A program made the position numbers and the translations under genes. From contig NZ_MWQI01000009.1 of assembly GCF_002210345.1 (NCBI RefSeq), positions 93,095 through 157,094 of the forward strand: DNA of 64,000 nucleotides, given 5' to 3'. The stretch's first letter is position 1; every line of letters begins with the position of its first letter. The stretch comes from Fibrobacter sp. UWB4. Lineage in GTDB: Bacteria > Fibrobacterota > Fibrobacteria > Fibrobacterales > Fibrobacteraceae. This document shows, one piece after another, positions 52,447 to 61,066 of the stretch. Under the pieces are notes generated by a model. It ran no database searches. It worked only from the letters and a program-made list of their open reading frames with translations, and was not told the DNA's origin.

Positions 52447-53754
52447 ATGTTCAAAAAAGATTTTTCTTGTGTATGGCTCGTGCTTGCCTGCTTGTCGTTG
52501 GTTTCGCTCACTGCTTGCAGCGATGATGCGGTGGGTAATCCCCGTTCTTTGGCAGAACCCGGGTTGCCTACGGATGCTTCCGGCGATGGCTTAGCTTTGT
52601 CCAGTCAATCGGATTCGCTTGTGTCTGTTGCAATTCCATATGCAGGCGGCGTCATGACGGTTGATTTCCCTGTATGTAATACTGAAAGTGAAGGCCGTGT
52701 TGAAAAGTTGTTTCTTGGAGGTGACAAGTATGGCTACGATCGCTTCTATAAATGCGAGCAAGGCTCCTGGAATGAAACGGACATTTCTGCAACTTGCGAT
52801 ACTGCAGGAGTCTCTGTGGGGGCGATTTGTAAAAGAGATCGCAAAAATGGCTTTTTTTATTCTAATGGGGCGTATTCATACTCGTCATATGTATTTATTT
52901 ATGCCGGCAACGGCGTCTGGGAGGACTTTGATGGCCTAGCCAAGATGACCAAGGAGTGTACTGCCGAGAACGAAGGTGATAAGGAAAAACTCGTTTATGG
53001 TAGTGATGATAATACTTTGGCTGTTTATTACAAATGTTCAGAGAATAAGTGGACTGAAATAGATGAACCTACTTTTTACTGTGCAGAGGATTCCGCCTCT
53101 GTTGGCGGAACTTGCTCGGTTGAAATAGATGGAAAAATGGCGTACTATAAATACGAAAATCGCGGGTGGGTGAAATCCGGCTATGATCCTGAATTAGGTT
53201 TTTGTCCGGTGATTTATAAAACTTATTTTGTCTCTTGTGGGGAAGGTTCAGAATTTGATTGTAAAGTTGACGAATATAATCAGCCCAAATTACGTGAATC
53301 CGGTTGGGTAAATTACTATTGCAGAGCTGGGCAGTGGAAACAGTCGAACATTGTGCCAAATCAATATACGGATCCTCGAAAAGAAGGCTTAACGGATATG
53401 GAATACGATGTTTTGGATTTGCCCAAAGAAGCAAAAGTTGGGGACCGTGTAGGTGGATTGCTGGAAACTTGCTGGTATGATGTAGAGCTTTATACGATAG
53501 CTGGTTGGGGTGTGTATGATTATTGCTTGTCTCGAAATTATTACCGCTATCGTGAAAATGGTTCTTGGACCTTGGAAACGCGGAGTGAATTTGAGGACTA
53601 TTTATCTTCTGACCACTTAGGCTGTAATGCAGAAACAGAAGGCGAAAAGAGGTATTCGCTGCCGCGTAATGATGAACCCGGTGCGGTTTACCAATGCGTT
53701 TCTGGTTATGCCGAACCTGTCGAATATATCTTTAATCATTACGAAAAGAAATGA
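52447..53754 (+). CDS. Array lipoprotein A (Cys/Trp-rich modules)
   Basis: 435 residues with lipobox L-T-A-C. The mature part contains modules of the array family: V-C-N-T-E-S-E-G...Y-K-C-E-Q-G-S-W then T-C-D-T-A-G-V-S-V-G-A-I-C; E-C-T-A-E-N-E-G-D-K-E-K...Y-Y-K-C-S-E-N-K-W; D-P-R-K-E-G-L-T-D-M-E-Y-D-V-L-D-L-P-K; N-Y-Y-R-Y-R-E-N-G-S-W-T-L-E-T. Pairs of cysteines around a conserved Trp suggest small disulfide-bonded domains on the cell surface. It is first in a run of similar genes. The function is unknown; surface binding of fibre or a partner is possible. Confidence 0.72.
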   Translation: MFKKDFSCVWLVLACLSLVSLTACSDDAVGNPRSLAEPGLPTDASGDGLALSSQSDSLVSVAIPYAGGVMTVDFPVCNTESEGRVEKLFLGGDKYGYDRFYKCEQGSWNETDISATCDTAGVSVGAICKRDRKNGFFYSNGAYSYSSYVFIYAGNGVWEDFDGLAKMTKECTAENEGDKEKLVYGSDDNTLAVYYKCSENKWTEIDEPTFYCAEDSASVGGTCSVEIDGKMAYYKYENRGWVKSGYDPELGFCPVIYKTYFVSCGEGSEFDCKVDEYNQPKLRESGWVNYYCRAGQWKQSNIVPNQYTDPRKEGLTDMEYDVLDLPKEAKVGDRVGGLLETCWYDVELYTIAGWGVYDYCLSRNYYRYRENGSWTLETRSEFEDYLSSDHLGCNAETEGEKRYSLPRNDEPGAVYQCVSGYAEPVEYIFNHYEKK

Positions 53755-53865
53755 GTGCAATGTGTAAGAGTTTTTTTATTACATATAAAAAACGAATGTT
53801 TTTTACGCACTTGATTAAGTATTTTGTTGCAAATTAATTTTTGACATTACACTGGAGATGTGTTT

Positions 53866-55152
53866 ATGTTCAATAGGAATCATGTTTGTGCGATTGCAGC
53901 GATGGCTGCAATTTCGATGGTGTCTCTCGCGGCTTGCAGCGATGAGAGTCTAAATATCACCAATGTTCCGGATGAATCCGAACTTTCAAGTAGTTCTATG
54001 CTTTCGGTTGAGCCGGGGTCGTCGTCTTCGAGTGAACTGTCGTCATCATCGGCGAAAGTCTCCAAACCACGGGATTGTGATGCTAAGGAATTGACTGTTG
54101 GTTCTGTTTGTGTTAGGAAAGAACGTGATCCTGTGTGTGGCTTCAAGGCTTCGTGCGGTGATGGCATCATCGAGAATGAGTATGTTTATATGGGCGATGG
54201 AGTCTTTGAAACATTTTATGATATTGCTCATAAAGCACCATGTAATGCTGAAAATGAAAACTCTAAGCAGAAGCTTACTTATGGGGACAAATCTTTCCAA
54301 AAATCGGAGTACTATATGTGCTTGGGAGGTTTTTCCGAAGACAAGGCGATGAAGCATCCCGACGAGGACCCCATGGTTTATGAGTGGTTCCAGATAAAAG
54401 AGGCTGAATATTATTGTGCGGTAAAATATTCTGATAGTGAAATTGTAAGCGCGGCCCCTGTTGGGGAAGTATGCTCGTTTGAAACGTCTGAAGGGGTGCA
54501 GAACTATTTAAGCGTATATAATCCAAATACGGATGTGGAGAAAATGGTATGGGAAAAGTTTGAACCTAAATCTGAATTAGGCCCGTGCCCGACTGAGTAT
54601 TTCTTTAATCGCCTTTTCAGTAAGTCGGGTGAAAAGGTTTATAAGTGTTATTTAGGAGAATGGGTATTGGCTGAGGGGATGATGCCGCAGCAGTATTTGG
54701 ACCCTAGAAAAGATAACTTGACAGACGAAGAGTATGATGTCTTGGAATTGCCTCAAAATGCTTCGGTGGGTGACCGTGCGGCTGGCTTGCTGGAAGATTG
54801 TGTTTATCACAAAGAGTTTTCTTATTTTTTATGCAATAGTGAACAAGCTGATTCTTATATTAGTAACTGCTGGATGCATAAGCGTTATGATGACTGCGAA
54901 CCTCGAAATTATTATCGATATCGCGAAAATGGTTCCTGGACATTAGAGACTGACGAAGATCAGTTAAATGACAGTCGCTTCCAAGTACCTGAATGTTCTA
55001 AAGAAAGAATGGACGCAGTTTTTGAAGTCCCGTCACAACCGGGCAAACCCGGTGAGGCTTATAGATGCATTTGGTATTCCGATGAAGATGTTGGAAATAA
55101 CAAATTGGCTGGCTATGTCTTTCATAGGGCTGAAAAAAGTAAAATGTTTTAA
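53866..55152 (+). CDS. Array lipoprotein B (long type)
   Basis: About 428 residues. Signal A-I-A-A-M-A-A-I-S-M-V-S-L-A-A-C gives lipobox L-A-A-C; a Ser-rich linker follows (S-S-S-E-L-S-S-S-S). It shares the D-P-R-K-x-x-L-T-D-E-E-Y-D-V-L and N-Y-Y-R-Y-R-E-N-G-S-W-T-L-E-T modules with proteins A and D and a similar C-x-A-E-N-E module. I chose ATG 53866 rather than GTG 53860, matching paralogue D; GGAG precedes it. Long partner of the short gene C. Confidence 0.72.
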   Translation: MFNRNHVCAIAAMAAISMVSLAACSDESLNITNVPDESELSSSSMLSVEPGSSSSSELSSSSAKVSKPRDCDAKELTVGSVCVRKERDPVCGFKASCGDGIIENEYVYMGDGVFETFYDIAHKAPCNAENENSKQKLTYGDKSFQKSEYYMCLGGFSEDKAMKHPDEDPMVYEWFQIKEAEYYCAVKYSDSEIVSAAPVGEVCSFETSEGVQNYLSVYNPNTDVEKMVWEKFEPKSELGPCPTEYFFNRLFSKSGEKVYKCYLGEWVLAEGMMPQQYLDPRKDNLTDEEYDVLELPQNASVGDRAAGLLEDCVYHKEFSYFLCNSEQADSYISNCWMHKRYDDCEPRNYYRYRENGSWTLETDEDQLNDSRFQVPECSKERMDAVFEVPSQPGKPGEAYRCIWYSDEDVGNNKLAGYVFHRAEKSKMF

Positions 55153-55194
55153 CCACGTTTACATGATGTGAAAAGTGGATTGAATAAAGGAAAT

Positions 55195-55785
55195 ATGAAA
55201 ACGTATAATAAAATTTCTGCAATAGCAGCGATGGCTGCAATTTCGATGGTGTCTCTCGCGGCTTGCAGCGAGTCAAGTCTTACAAATACAGATGAACCTG
55301 TAGCGTATTCTGAACGCGCGCACGGGGATCCGTATGCGGAGGTATCTTCTTCATCTGGAGAAGAAAGTAATCTGAAGTGCGAGCCTTTGACTGAAGGTGC
55401 GATTACGCGTTTCTTGGTGCAAAAAGAAGGCGATAGATTGAAGAATGCTTGCAGCGAACCACTGGCTGTTATTGGTGATGGTGTTTATGCAGAAGATTGC
55501 AATGCGGAAAATGATGGCCGTGTCTTGTCGCTGTGGAGCGGAAATCCCAAGTATGGGTATATGTCGTATTACAAGTGTCAAAAAGACTCTTGGATTAAAG
55601 GCGACATTAGCCTCACTTGCGATACTGCCGGCGTGGCTGTGGGTGATACTTGTGTTAAGCAGAATTCGATAAACATATTCCAGGCAGGCATGAATCCTAC
55701 GGGTGAGATAGTGTCTTTTGTATATAAGGGCAATGGTGTATGGACTAAAGTCGAAACGGAAGAAATGGCAAGAATTGCTAAGTGA
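55195..55785 (+). CDS. Array lipoprotein C (short type)
   Basis: 196 residues, start ATG 55195 with AAGGA upstream (an in-frame GTG at 55168 is less likely). The signal and lipobox (S-L-A-A-C) are almost identical to gene B at the DNA level. The body consists of one G-A-I-T-R-F-L-V module and one C-N-A-E-N-D-G...C-D-T-A-G-V-A-V-G-D-T-C module, ending V-E-T-E-E-M-A-R-I. It is nearly a copy of protein E. A terminator follows. Confidence 0.72.
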   Translation: MKTYNKISAIAAMAAISMVSLAACSESSLTNTDEPVAYSERAHGDPYAEVSSSSGEESNLKCEPLTEGAITRFLVQKEGDRLKNACSEPLAVIGDGVYAEDCNAENDGRVLSLWSGNPKYGYMSYYKCQKDSWIKGDISLTCDTAGVAVGDTCVKQNSINIFQAGMNPTGEIVSFVYKGNGVWTKVETEEMARIAK

Positions 55786-55812
55786 AAACTAACCGCGCAG
55801 AATTGTAATTTT

Positions 55813-55852
55813 AGCTCTGGATGAAACCCTTCCAGGGCTTCTTTGTTTTATA
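55813..55852 (+). terminator. Array terminator 1
   Basis: AGCTCTGGA (55813-55821) pairs with TCCAGGGCT (55831-55839) and TCTTTGTTTTA follows. Near-identical copies end the next two units at 57912 and 63574. Confidence 0.82.
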
Positions 55853-56070
55853 GAAACTTGTTTTTGTTTTATTTTTTTGAATTTTTTTTTATTGAATTTT
55901 GTAATTGCCGAAATTTGATCAAAAACGCCATTTTTGTTTTTAAAATAATGTTGCGTTGTTTGGGGCGTGTTTTTATTTTATAAGAAGTTGCGGTATGTGA
56001 GAACTTTTTGCTTACAAAAAAAAGTTCGAATGTGCTTTTGCGTTTTTAATTGGTTATTTTTATTATAAAT

Positions 56071-56078
56071 TATTTTTG
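56071..56078 (+). promoter_or_regulatory. TAnnTTTG promoter-like motif of unit D
   Basis: TATTTTTG, 22 bases before the ATG at 56101. The whole upstream region (about 55800-56100) is repeated at 63560-63860 before the next paralogue. Confidence 0.4.
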
Positions 56079-56100
56079 GCATTATGCTGGAGATGAGCTT

Positions 56101-57246
56101 ATGTTCAAAAGGAATCATGTTTGTGCAATAGCAGCAATGGCTGCAATCTCAATGCTTACACTCACTGCTTGCGGTGATGAAAATTCAGATATCACCAATG
56201 TTCCGGAAGAATCTGAACTTTCAAGCAGCTCGACGCCTTCTGTTGAGGCAGAGTCGTCTTCGAGTGAATTGGTGCTGTCTAGCAGCTCTGCGCCCGCAAT
56301 TGAATCTTCGTCATCGGTAGAATCGTCTTCGTCGTCAGAAGAGGATCCTTCTGATAGAGAATTGACCGAAGCTGATGTAAAGTGCAGTGCTACTAAGCCT
56401 CATCCTGTTGACGGTGATGAATGCTCGTATAAAAATGATGACGGCTATTTAAAGGATTATCTGTATGTTGATGGAGGTTGGAGGGAGTCTAACGCTGATT
56501 CAACATTTGGTCTGTGCCCGACAGAGTATCATTCTAGTAAACTGTATAAAAAATCGGGTGCGGATTATTATTACTGTGTCTGGGGTAAATGGTTCCTTGC
56601 CGTTATGGTTCCTCAACAATTTACGGATCCTCGAAAAGAGGGCTTGAGTGATGAAGAATATGATGTTTTGGATTTGCCCAAAAATGCCTCGGTGGGCGAC
56701 CGTGCTGAAGGTGCGCTGGAACGTTGCGTTAATGGCGTTACCTTAATACTTCGTAGTGGAGTATATGGCTATGGTGCCGCAAAAACCTCTGCTTACTGTG
56801 AGGCCGAGAATCATTACCGATATCGCTCGAATGGTACCTGGACTTTGGAGACGGATGAAGATTTACAAAATGATAGCAGATTCCAGGAAGTTGAGTGTAC
56901 CGAAGAAAATCTTGGCTCTGAATATGAACTAGGAAATGGTTTGATTTATAGGTGCGAGAATGTGCAAACTACCGATTTTTGCAATAAAAATACATGCAAA
57001 TATAGTTGGAAACCTGGCGCTGTTGTGGTTGATGCTCGCTATAAAAGGTCAACCTTGGCAAGCCCTACGGAAGCTTGCAATGAATCGAATGACGGGGAAA
57101 AAGTTGTTGTTGATGCTGGTCCTATAGTTAGTGGTGATATGCCTTGGCAAAAACGATTGCTTGACTACCAATGCAAATATGATTCTGAAAAATCGTTGGG
57201 TAAATGGGAAGTTGTTGCAGAAAGATCTGTTGGTTTAAATGACTAA
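56101..57246 (+). CDS. Array lipoprotein D (long type)
   Basis: 381 residues from ATG 56101 (GGAGATGAG lies just before it). Lipobox L-T-A-C. An extended Ser/Glu linker (repeats of S-S-S-S around residues 40-90) precedes the D-P-R-K-E-G-L-S-D-E-E-Y-D-V-L-D-L-P-K-N-A-S-V-G-D-R module and H-Y-R-Y-R-S-N-G-T-W-T-L-E-T. The C-terminus carries additional Cys-rich segments (C-N-K-N-T-C-K-Y-S-W). It is the long partner of gene E and is duplicated, at least at its 5' end, at 63861. Confidence 0.72.
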   Translation: MFKRNHVCAIAAMAAISMLTLTACGDENSDITNVPEESELSSSSTPSVEAESSSSELVLSSSSAPAIESSSSVESSSSSEEDPSDRELTEADVKCSATKPHPVDGDECSYKNDDGYLKDYLYVDGGWRESNADSTFGLCPTEYHSSKLYKKSGADYYYCVWGKWFLAVMVPQQFTDPRKEGLSDEEYDVLDLPKNASVGDRAEGALERCVNGVTLILRSGVYGYGAAKTSAYCEAENHYRYRSNGTWTLETDEDLQNDSRFQEVECTEENLGSEYELGNGLIYRCENVQTTDFCNKNTCKYSWKPGAVVVDARYKRSTLASPTEACNESNDGEKVVVDAGPIVSGDMPWQKRLLDYQCKYDSEKSLGKWEVVAERSVGLND

Positions 57247-57263
57247 AGAATGGGGTTATGAAC

Positions 57264-57884
57264 ATGTTTAATAGAATTTCTTTTTCTGCAATCGCAGCAA
57301 TGGCTGCATTGTCAATGGTTTCGCTCACTGCTTGCGGTGATGAAAATACAACTTCGCCTTTGATTGAACAGCCGTCGTCATCAAGTGAATTGGAACTTTC
57401 AAGTAGCTCTGCACCTTTGATTGAACTGTCATCGTCATCGGGTGAATCTGGTGATAGCGTACAAGTTGAATTGAAGTGTGATTATGAGACCAAAGGTGCT
57501 GTTACGCGTTTTTTGGTGGAAAAATCTGGTGAAGTATTGAAGGATGTTTGCAGCGAACCGTCTCCTATTATTGGCAATGGCGTTTATGCAGAAGATTGTA
57601 ATGCGGAGAATGAAGGTCGCGTTTTATCGCTGTGGGCCGGAAATGCCAAGTATGGGGGTATGTCGTATTACAGGTGTCAAAAAGACTCTTGGGTTAAAGG
57701 CGACATTAGCCTCACTTGCGATACCGCTGGCGTGGCTGTGGGTGACACTTGTGTTAAGCAGAATTCGATAAACGTATTCCAGGCCGGCATGAATCCTACG
57801 GGTGAGATTGTGTCTTTTGTGTATCAGGGCAATGGAATTTGGACTAAGGTTGAAACGGAAGAAATGGCAAGAATTGATAAGTGA
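57264..57884 (+). CDS. Array lipoprotein E (short type)
   Basis: 206 residues; ATG 57264 is preferred to ATG 57258 because GGGG lies 8 bases before it. Lipobox L-T-A-C, Ser-rich linker, then modules nearly identical to protein C, ending E-M-A-R-I-D-K. A 43-base stretch (57704-57746) is identical to 62164-62206 in the long chimeric gene. Confidence 0.73.
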   Translation: MFNRISFSAIAAMAALSMVSLTACGDENTTSPLIEQPSSSSELELSSSSAPLIELSSSSGESGDSVQVELKCDYETKGAVTRFLVEKSGEVLKDVCSEPSPIIGNGVYAEDCNAENEGRVLSLWAGNAKYGGMSYYRCQKDSWVKGDISLTCDTAGVAVGDTCVKQNSINVFQAGMNPTGEIVSFVYQGNGIWTKVETEEMARIDK

Positions 57885-57911
57885 AAACTAAAAGCGCAGA
57901 CTTGTAATTTT

Positions 57912-57951
57912 AGCTCTGGATGGGGGGATCCCTTCCAGGGCTTCTTTGTTT
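57912..57951 (+). terminator. Array terminator 2
   Basis: AGCTCTGGA (57912-57920) pairs with TCCAGGGCT (57934-57942), followed by TCTTTGTTTTA. Its loop carries a GGGGGGATCC insert absent in the other copies. Confidence 0.8.
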
Positions 57952-58089
57952 TATAAAAACTTATTTTTGTTTTAAATTTTTAAAATTTTTTAGATTGAAT
58001 TTTGAAATTGTTGAAATTTGCTTAAAAACGCCATTTTTGTTTTTAAAGTGCTATTGTGTTGTTCGGTACAAATTTTTATTTTTACTATC

Positions 58090-58941
58090 ATGAAGCCTAT
58101 TACCGAATACAAAGATTATCGCGAATATTTGTTGGAATATTACCACGAACGGAAGCGCTGTTCTGCGTTTACGTGGCGTGAATTCGCGAAATTGGCGGGG
58201 TTTGCTTCTGGTTCGCACTTGAAGCTCGTTTGCGATGGTAAGACTGGGCTTCGCGAAGATGGGGCGAAAAGAACCGCGCAAGCTATGAACTTGTCCGATT
58301 TTGAACGTGATTATTTTGTCCTGATGGTGCGCTATGAACGTGCGAAAACGGATCTTGAAAAGAAAAAATGCTTTGAAGAGATGAAAGCGCTCTGTGAAGC
58401 TAGCCGTGTGAAAATTCTCGGTAGCGAAATGTACTCTTTTTATGAAACTTGGAAACATTCTGTTGTCCGTGAACTTGCTGTAGCGATGCCGGGGGCGAAA
58501 CCGAACGAGATTGCCAAAATGTGCAAGCCTCCGATTTCTGCAGCGGATGTCAGTGAAAGTTTAAGTTTTTTGGTGAAGTCTGGACTTTTGACGCGTGATG
58601 TCAAGGGACATTACCACCAGGCGAATCAATCGCTCTCGACGGGGCGTTTGAACGTCGTTGCGGTGGCCGTTCATTCGTTGTTGCGCCAGATGGGTGAATT
58701 TGCTTTGGAGGCTTTGGACAAATTGCCTATTTCGGAACGAAACTTTAGCGGTATTACCATGGGCGTGACGGCGGAAAGTTATGCAAAAGTTGTTGAAGAG
58801 CTTGTCCAGTGCCGTAAACGTATTGTGTCGATTGTCTCTGAGGATAAGAATGTGGAAAAAGTTTGCCGTTTGAACATGCAACTTTTCCCGCTGACGGAAA
58901 ATATTTGCAAAAGTGCTTCTATAAGAGAAGCTCAAAAATAA
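58090..58941 (+). CDS. TIGR02147-family regulator in the lipoprotein array
   Basis: 283 residues from ATG 58090 (K-P-I-T-E-Y-K-D-Y-R-E-Y, the same opening as the copy at 11168). The helix-turn-helix is at about residues 28-58 (W-R-E-F-A-K-L-A-G-F-A-S-G-S-H-L-K-L-V-C); the second half matches DUF4423-like sequence and ends R-L-N-M-Q-L-F-P-L. It sits after terminator 2 and leads the FISUMP lipoprotein gene by 27 bases, so it probably controls that unit. Confidence 0.85.
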   Translation: MKPITEYKDYREYLLEYYHERKRCSAFTWREFAKLAGFASGSHLKLVCDGKTGLREDGAKRTAQAMNLSDFERDYFVLMVRYERAKTDLEKKKCFEEMKALCEASRVKILGSEMYSFYETWKHSVVRELAVAMPGAKPNEIAKMCKPPISAADVSESLSFLVKSGLLTRDVKGHYHQANQSLSTGRLNVVAVAVHSLLRQMGEFALEALDKLPISERNFSGITMGVTAESYAKVVEELVQCRKRIVSIVSEDKNVEKVCRLNMQLFPLTENICKSASIREAQK

Positions 58942-58968
58942 ATTGAATTTAAACGAGTGAGAGTGAGT

Positions 58969-60906
58969 ATGAAGTATTGGTATTTAGTTGCATTTGCAAC
59001 ATTGTTTTGGGCTTGCTCCGAAAGCAATATGGCGGGCGGCACGAGCGAAGAAGCCGAAGGCATTGTCGCGATTAAGGATCGTGAAGTTGCTGGTGTTACG
59101 CAGAAGGGCCCTTTTTTGGTGGGGTCCTCGGTGACGATTCAGGAACTCGATGGAAAAACTTTAATTCAAACGGGTAGAAGCTTCAAGACTAGCGTAAAAA
59201 CTAATTTGGGAGATTTTGCTGTCAAGAATGTGAATCTTGCTTCGCAGTATGCTTTGCTTGAAGTAAATGGCTATTTTCGTAATGAAGTTACCGGAAAAAA
59301 TTCTGAAGGCATGATTTCTTTAAATGCACTTACGGATTTGACGAACCGTAACAATGTAAATGTGAATGTTCTTACGCATCTAGAGACGGATCGTGTTCTT
59401 AATCTTGTTCAGAAACAGGGCATGTCTTTTGCAGATGCTAAAAAACAAGCTGAGTCAGAAATTTTTTCGTCATTCGGCTTTGCGAGAAACTGGCAATCTC
59501 CGGAAGATATGAATGTTTTTTCTAGAGGAGATGATGGTTCTGAAGCTTTGTTTGCTTTAAGTGTGCTGATGCTGGGGAATGGTTCTGTTGCGGACTTTTC
59601 TGAACGCCTTGCGTTGGCAGCACGTTCTTTTGCGGAAAATGGTGAGTGGCACGGTCCAGAAAAGGGCGAAGTCGTGGATTGGGCTTATCAAATTGAAAGT
59701 GAAGGACATACAAAAAATGTAGAGAGAACAACGTTGTCAAAAATTGAAGACAATGTGGGGTCGTGGAATATACCTTATGATCCGTCATACTTCCATGTTC
59801 CTAATATAGATAGTCTTCTTTATGTATTTTGGATAAATGAATATGAACTTGGGCCGTGTGATAAAAATCATTCTGGAAATATGAAAAAAGTTGCTAACCC
59901 ACATAGTAAGTACTTTAATAAAGAATTTGTATGCTACTACAAGAATTATTATAAATGCACAGGAGATGGATACGGATGTCGATGGTATCTTGCGGAGGAT
60001 CCGGTTAAATATGTGGAAGAAAATCGCGAAAATCTTCCTGATATGGAGATTGGGGATGTTTTTTGGGCGACCGAAAATCTAAAATACGATTTTCATGATA
60101 CCGTTAATGCTAAAAACGCATGCTATCGCGATGTGCCTAGATATTGCGAAATGTATGGAACGCTCTATGATTATAGAACTGCTTTGAAAGCGTGTCCGGA
60201 CGGATCCCGTTTACCTAAATATGGTGAGGTCGAAAGCCTTTTGCAATATTATGGTGGCGCGGGTAAGAATGCTGCAGATTCTCTGCTTGTAATGAATGAT
60301 TATGAACGTGATGTTTTTGGATTTCAAGCCTTGCTAGGGGGGAATGGTGAATATGAAGGTGTGAACGAAAATACAGCGATGTGGATTTCTTCGGACGATT
60401 CTAGCGGCACGAAATATGTTCTGTGGATAGATTCGTCTACAGCAGAAATTAGGCCGTATTCCTCTGAATTAGCTTATGTTCGCTGTGTTTTGGATGTTGA
60501 TAGCCTTGCGGCTATACAAGAATATGACGTTATGAGTGATTCACGAGATGATCAATTGTATCACTATACTGATGTTTCGTTTGAATATATCGATAATGAA
60601 TCGGTGTATCTTCAAATGCGACGAATTTATGTCCTTGTTGAGAATATGCGTTATAATGGCGATTCGCTCTATTCTTGGAACGATGCTATAGAAAATGTTT
60701 GTCCTGAAGGATGGAGACTGCCTAACATTTATGAATGGATAAGTATTTTCAGGTCGCGCATTGATAATCCTTCTTTCGTTCCTTCTGAGGATAGTTTGCA
60801 GACTGTGGTGTATTATAATGTTGACAGGAGGGAATATCCATATTACGAATTGTTTGGAAAAGACAAAAAAATACTTATTGGACAAGTACTGAGGGTGTCT
60901 TTGTAA
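58969..60906 (+). CDS. FISUMP lipoprotein, C-terminus cut by a frameshift
   Basis: 645 residues as read. Lipobox F-W-A-C. The N-terminal half (V-T-Q-K-G-P-F-L-V-G-S-S-V-T-I-Q-E-L, L-L-E-V-N-G-Y-F-R-N-E-V-T-G-K, N-V-L-T-H-L-E) is shared with the gene at 61067. A complete FISUMP-type domain follows (W-A-T-E-N-L-K-Y, Y-C-E-M-Y-G-T-L-Y-D-Y-R-T-A-L-K-A-C-P-D-G-S-R-L-P) and a second one starts at M-R-R-I-Y-V-L-V-E-N-M-R-Y. The second stops early at 60904-60906. One base earlier in frame, after the A7 run at 60865-60871, the missing C-terminus Y-W-T-S-T-E...V-R-C-V-K-D-A-D is encoded to 61043. An eighth A would restore a protein of about 691 residues. Confidence 0.83.
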   Translation: MKYWYLVAFATLFWACSESNMAGGTSEEAEGIVAIKDREVAGVTQKGPFLVGSSVTIQELDGKTLIQTGRSFKTSVKTNLGDFAVKNVNLASQYALLEVNGYFRNEVTGKNSEGMISLNALTDLTNRNNVNVNVLTHLETDRVLNLVQKQGMSFADAKKQAESEIFSSFGFARNWQSPEDMNVFSRGDDGSEALFALSVLMLGNGSVADFSERLALAARSFAENGEWHGPEKGEVVDWAYQIESEGHTKNVERTTLSKIEDNVGSWNIPYDPSYFHVPNIDSLLYVFWINEYELGPCDKNHSGNMKKVANPHSKYFNKEFVCYYKNYYKCTGDGYGCRWYLAEDPVKYVEENRENLPDMEIGDVFWATENLKYDFHDTVNAKNACYRDVPRYCEMYGTLYDYRTALKACPDGSRLPKYGEVESLLQYYGGAGKNAADSLLVMNDYERDVFGFQALLGGNGEYEGVNENTAMWISSDDSSGTKYVLWIDSSTAEIRPYSSELAYVRCVLDVDSLAAIQEYDVMSDSRDDQLYHYTDVSFEYIDNESVYLQMRRIYVLVENMRYNGDSLYSWNDAIENVCPEGWRLPNIYEWISIFRSRIDNPSFVPSEDSLQTVVYYNVDRREYPYYELFGKDKKILIGQVLRVSL

Positions 60907-61043
60907 ATTCATTGGGTGAGAATGTCCCGGCCGGACAAGTGGTGAACATGAATACTGCAGAGCATGATAGATATGACGTGAGAATGCTTTTGGATGATAA
61001 GTTGGAAAAACATTCTGTTCGTTGTGTTAAAGATGCGGATTAG
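60870..61043 (+). other. Out-of-frame 3' end of the FISUMP gene
   Basis: In the -1 frame relative to the upstream gene, this stretch reads N-T-Y-W-T-S-T-E-G then, near the end, S-V-R-C-V-K-D-A-D and a TAG at 61041. W-T-S-T-E and V-R-C-V are hallmark FISUMP motifs, so this is the rest of the second FISUMP domain, not a separate gene. Confidence 0.85.
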
Positions 61044-61066
61044 TACAACTATTAAGGAGCGCTAAG

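Noticed and set aside
55000..55280. Minus-strand frames opposite the array lipoproteins
   Set aside because: They are antisense shadows of the signal-peptide and module sequences, with no start signals.
60862..60875. Programmed -1 ribosomal frameshift at the A7 run in the FISUMP gene
   Set aside because: The codons do not form a proper X-XXY-YYZ tandem-slip site (the base before the run is C and the codon after is ATA) and no stimulatory hairpin is evident. Transcriptional slippage or tract-length variation is more likely.
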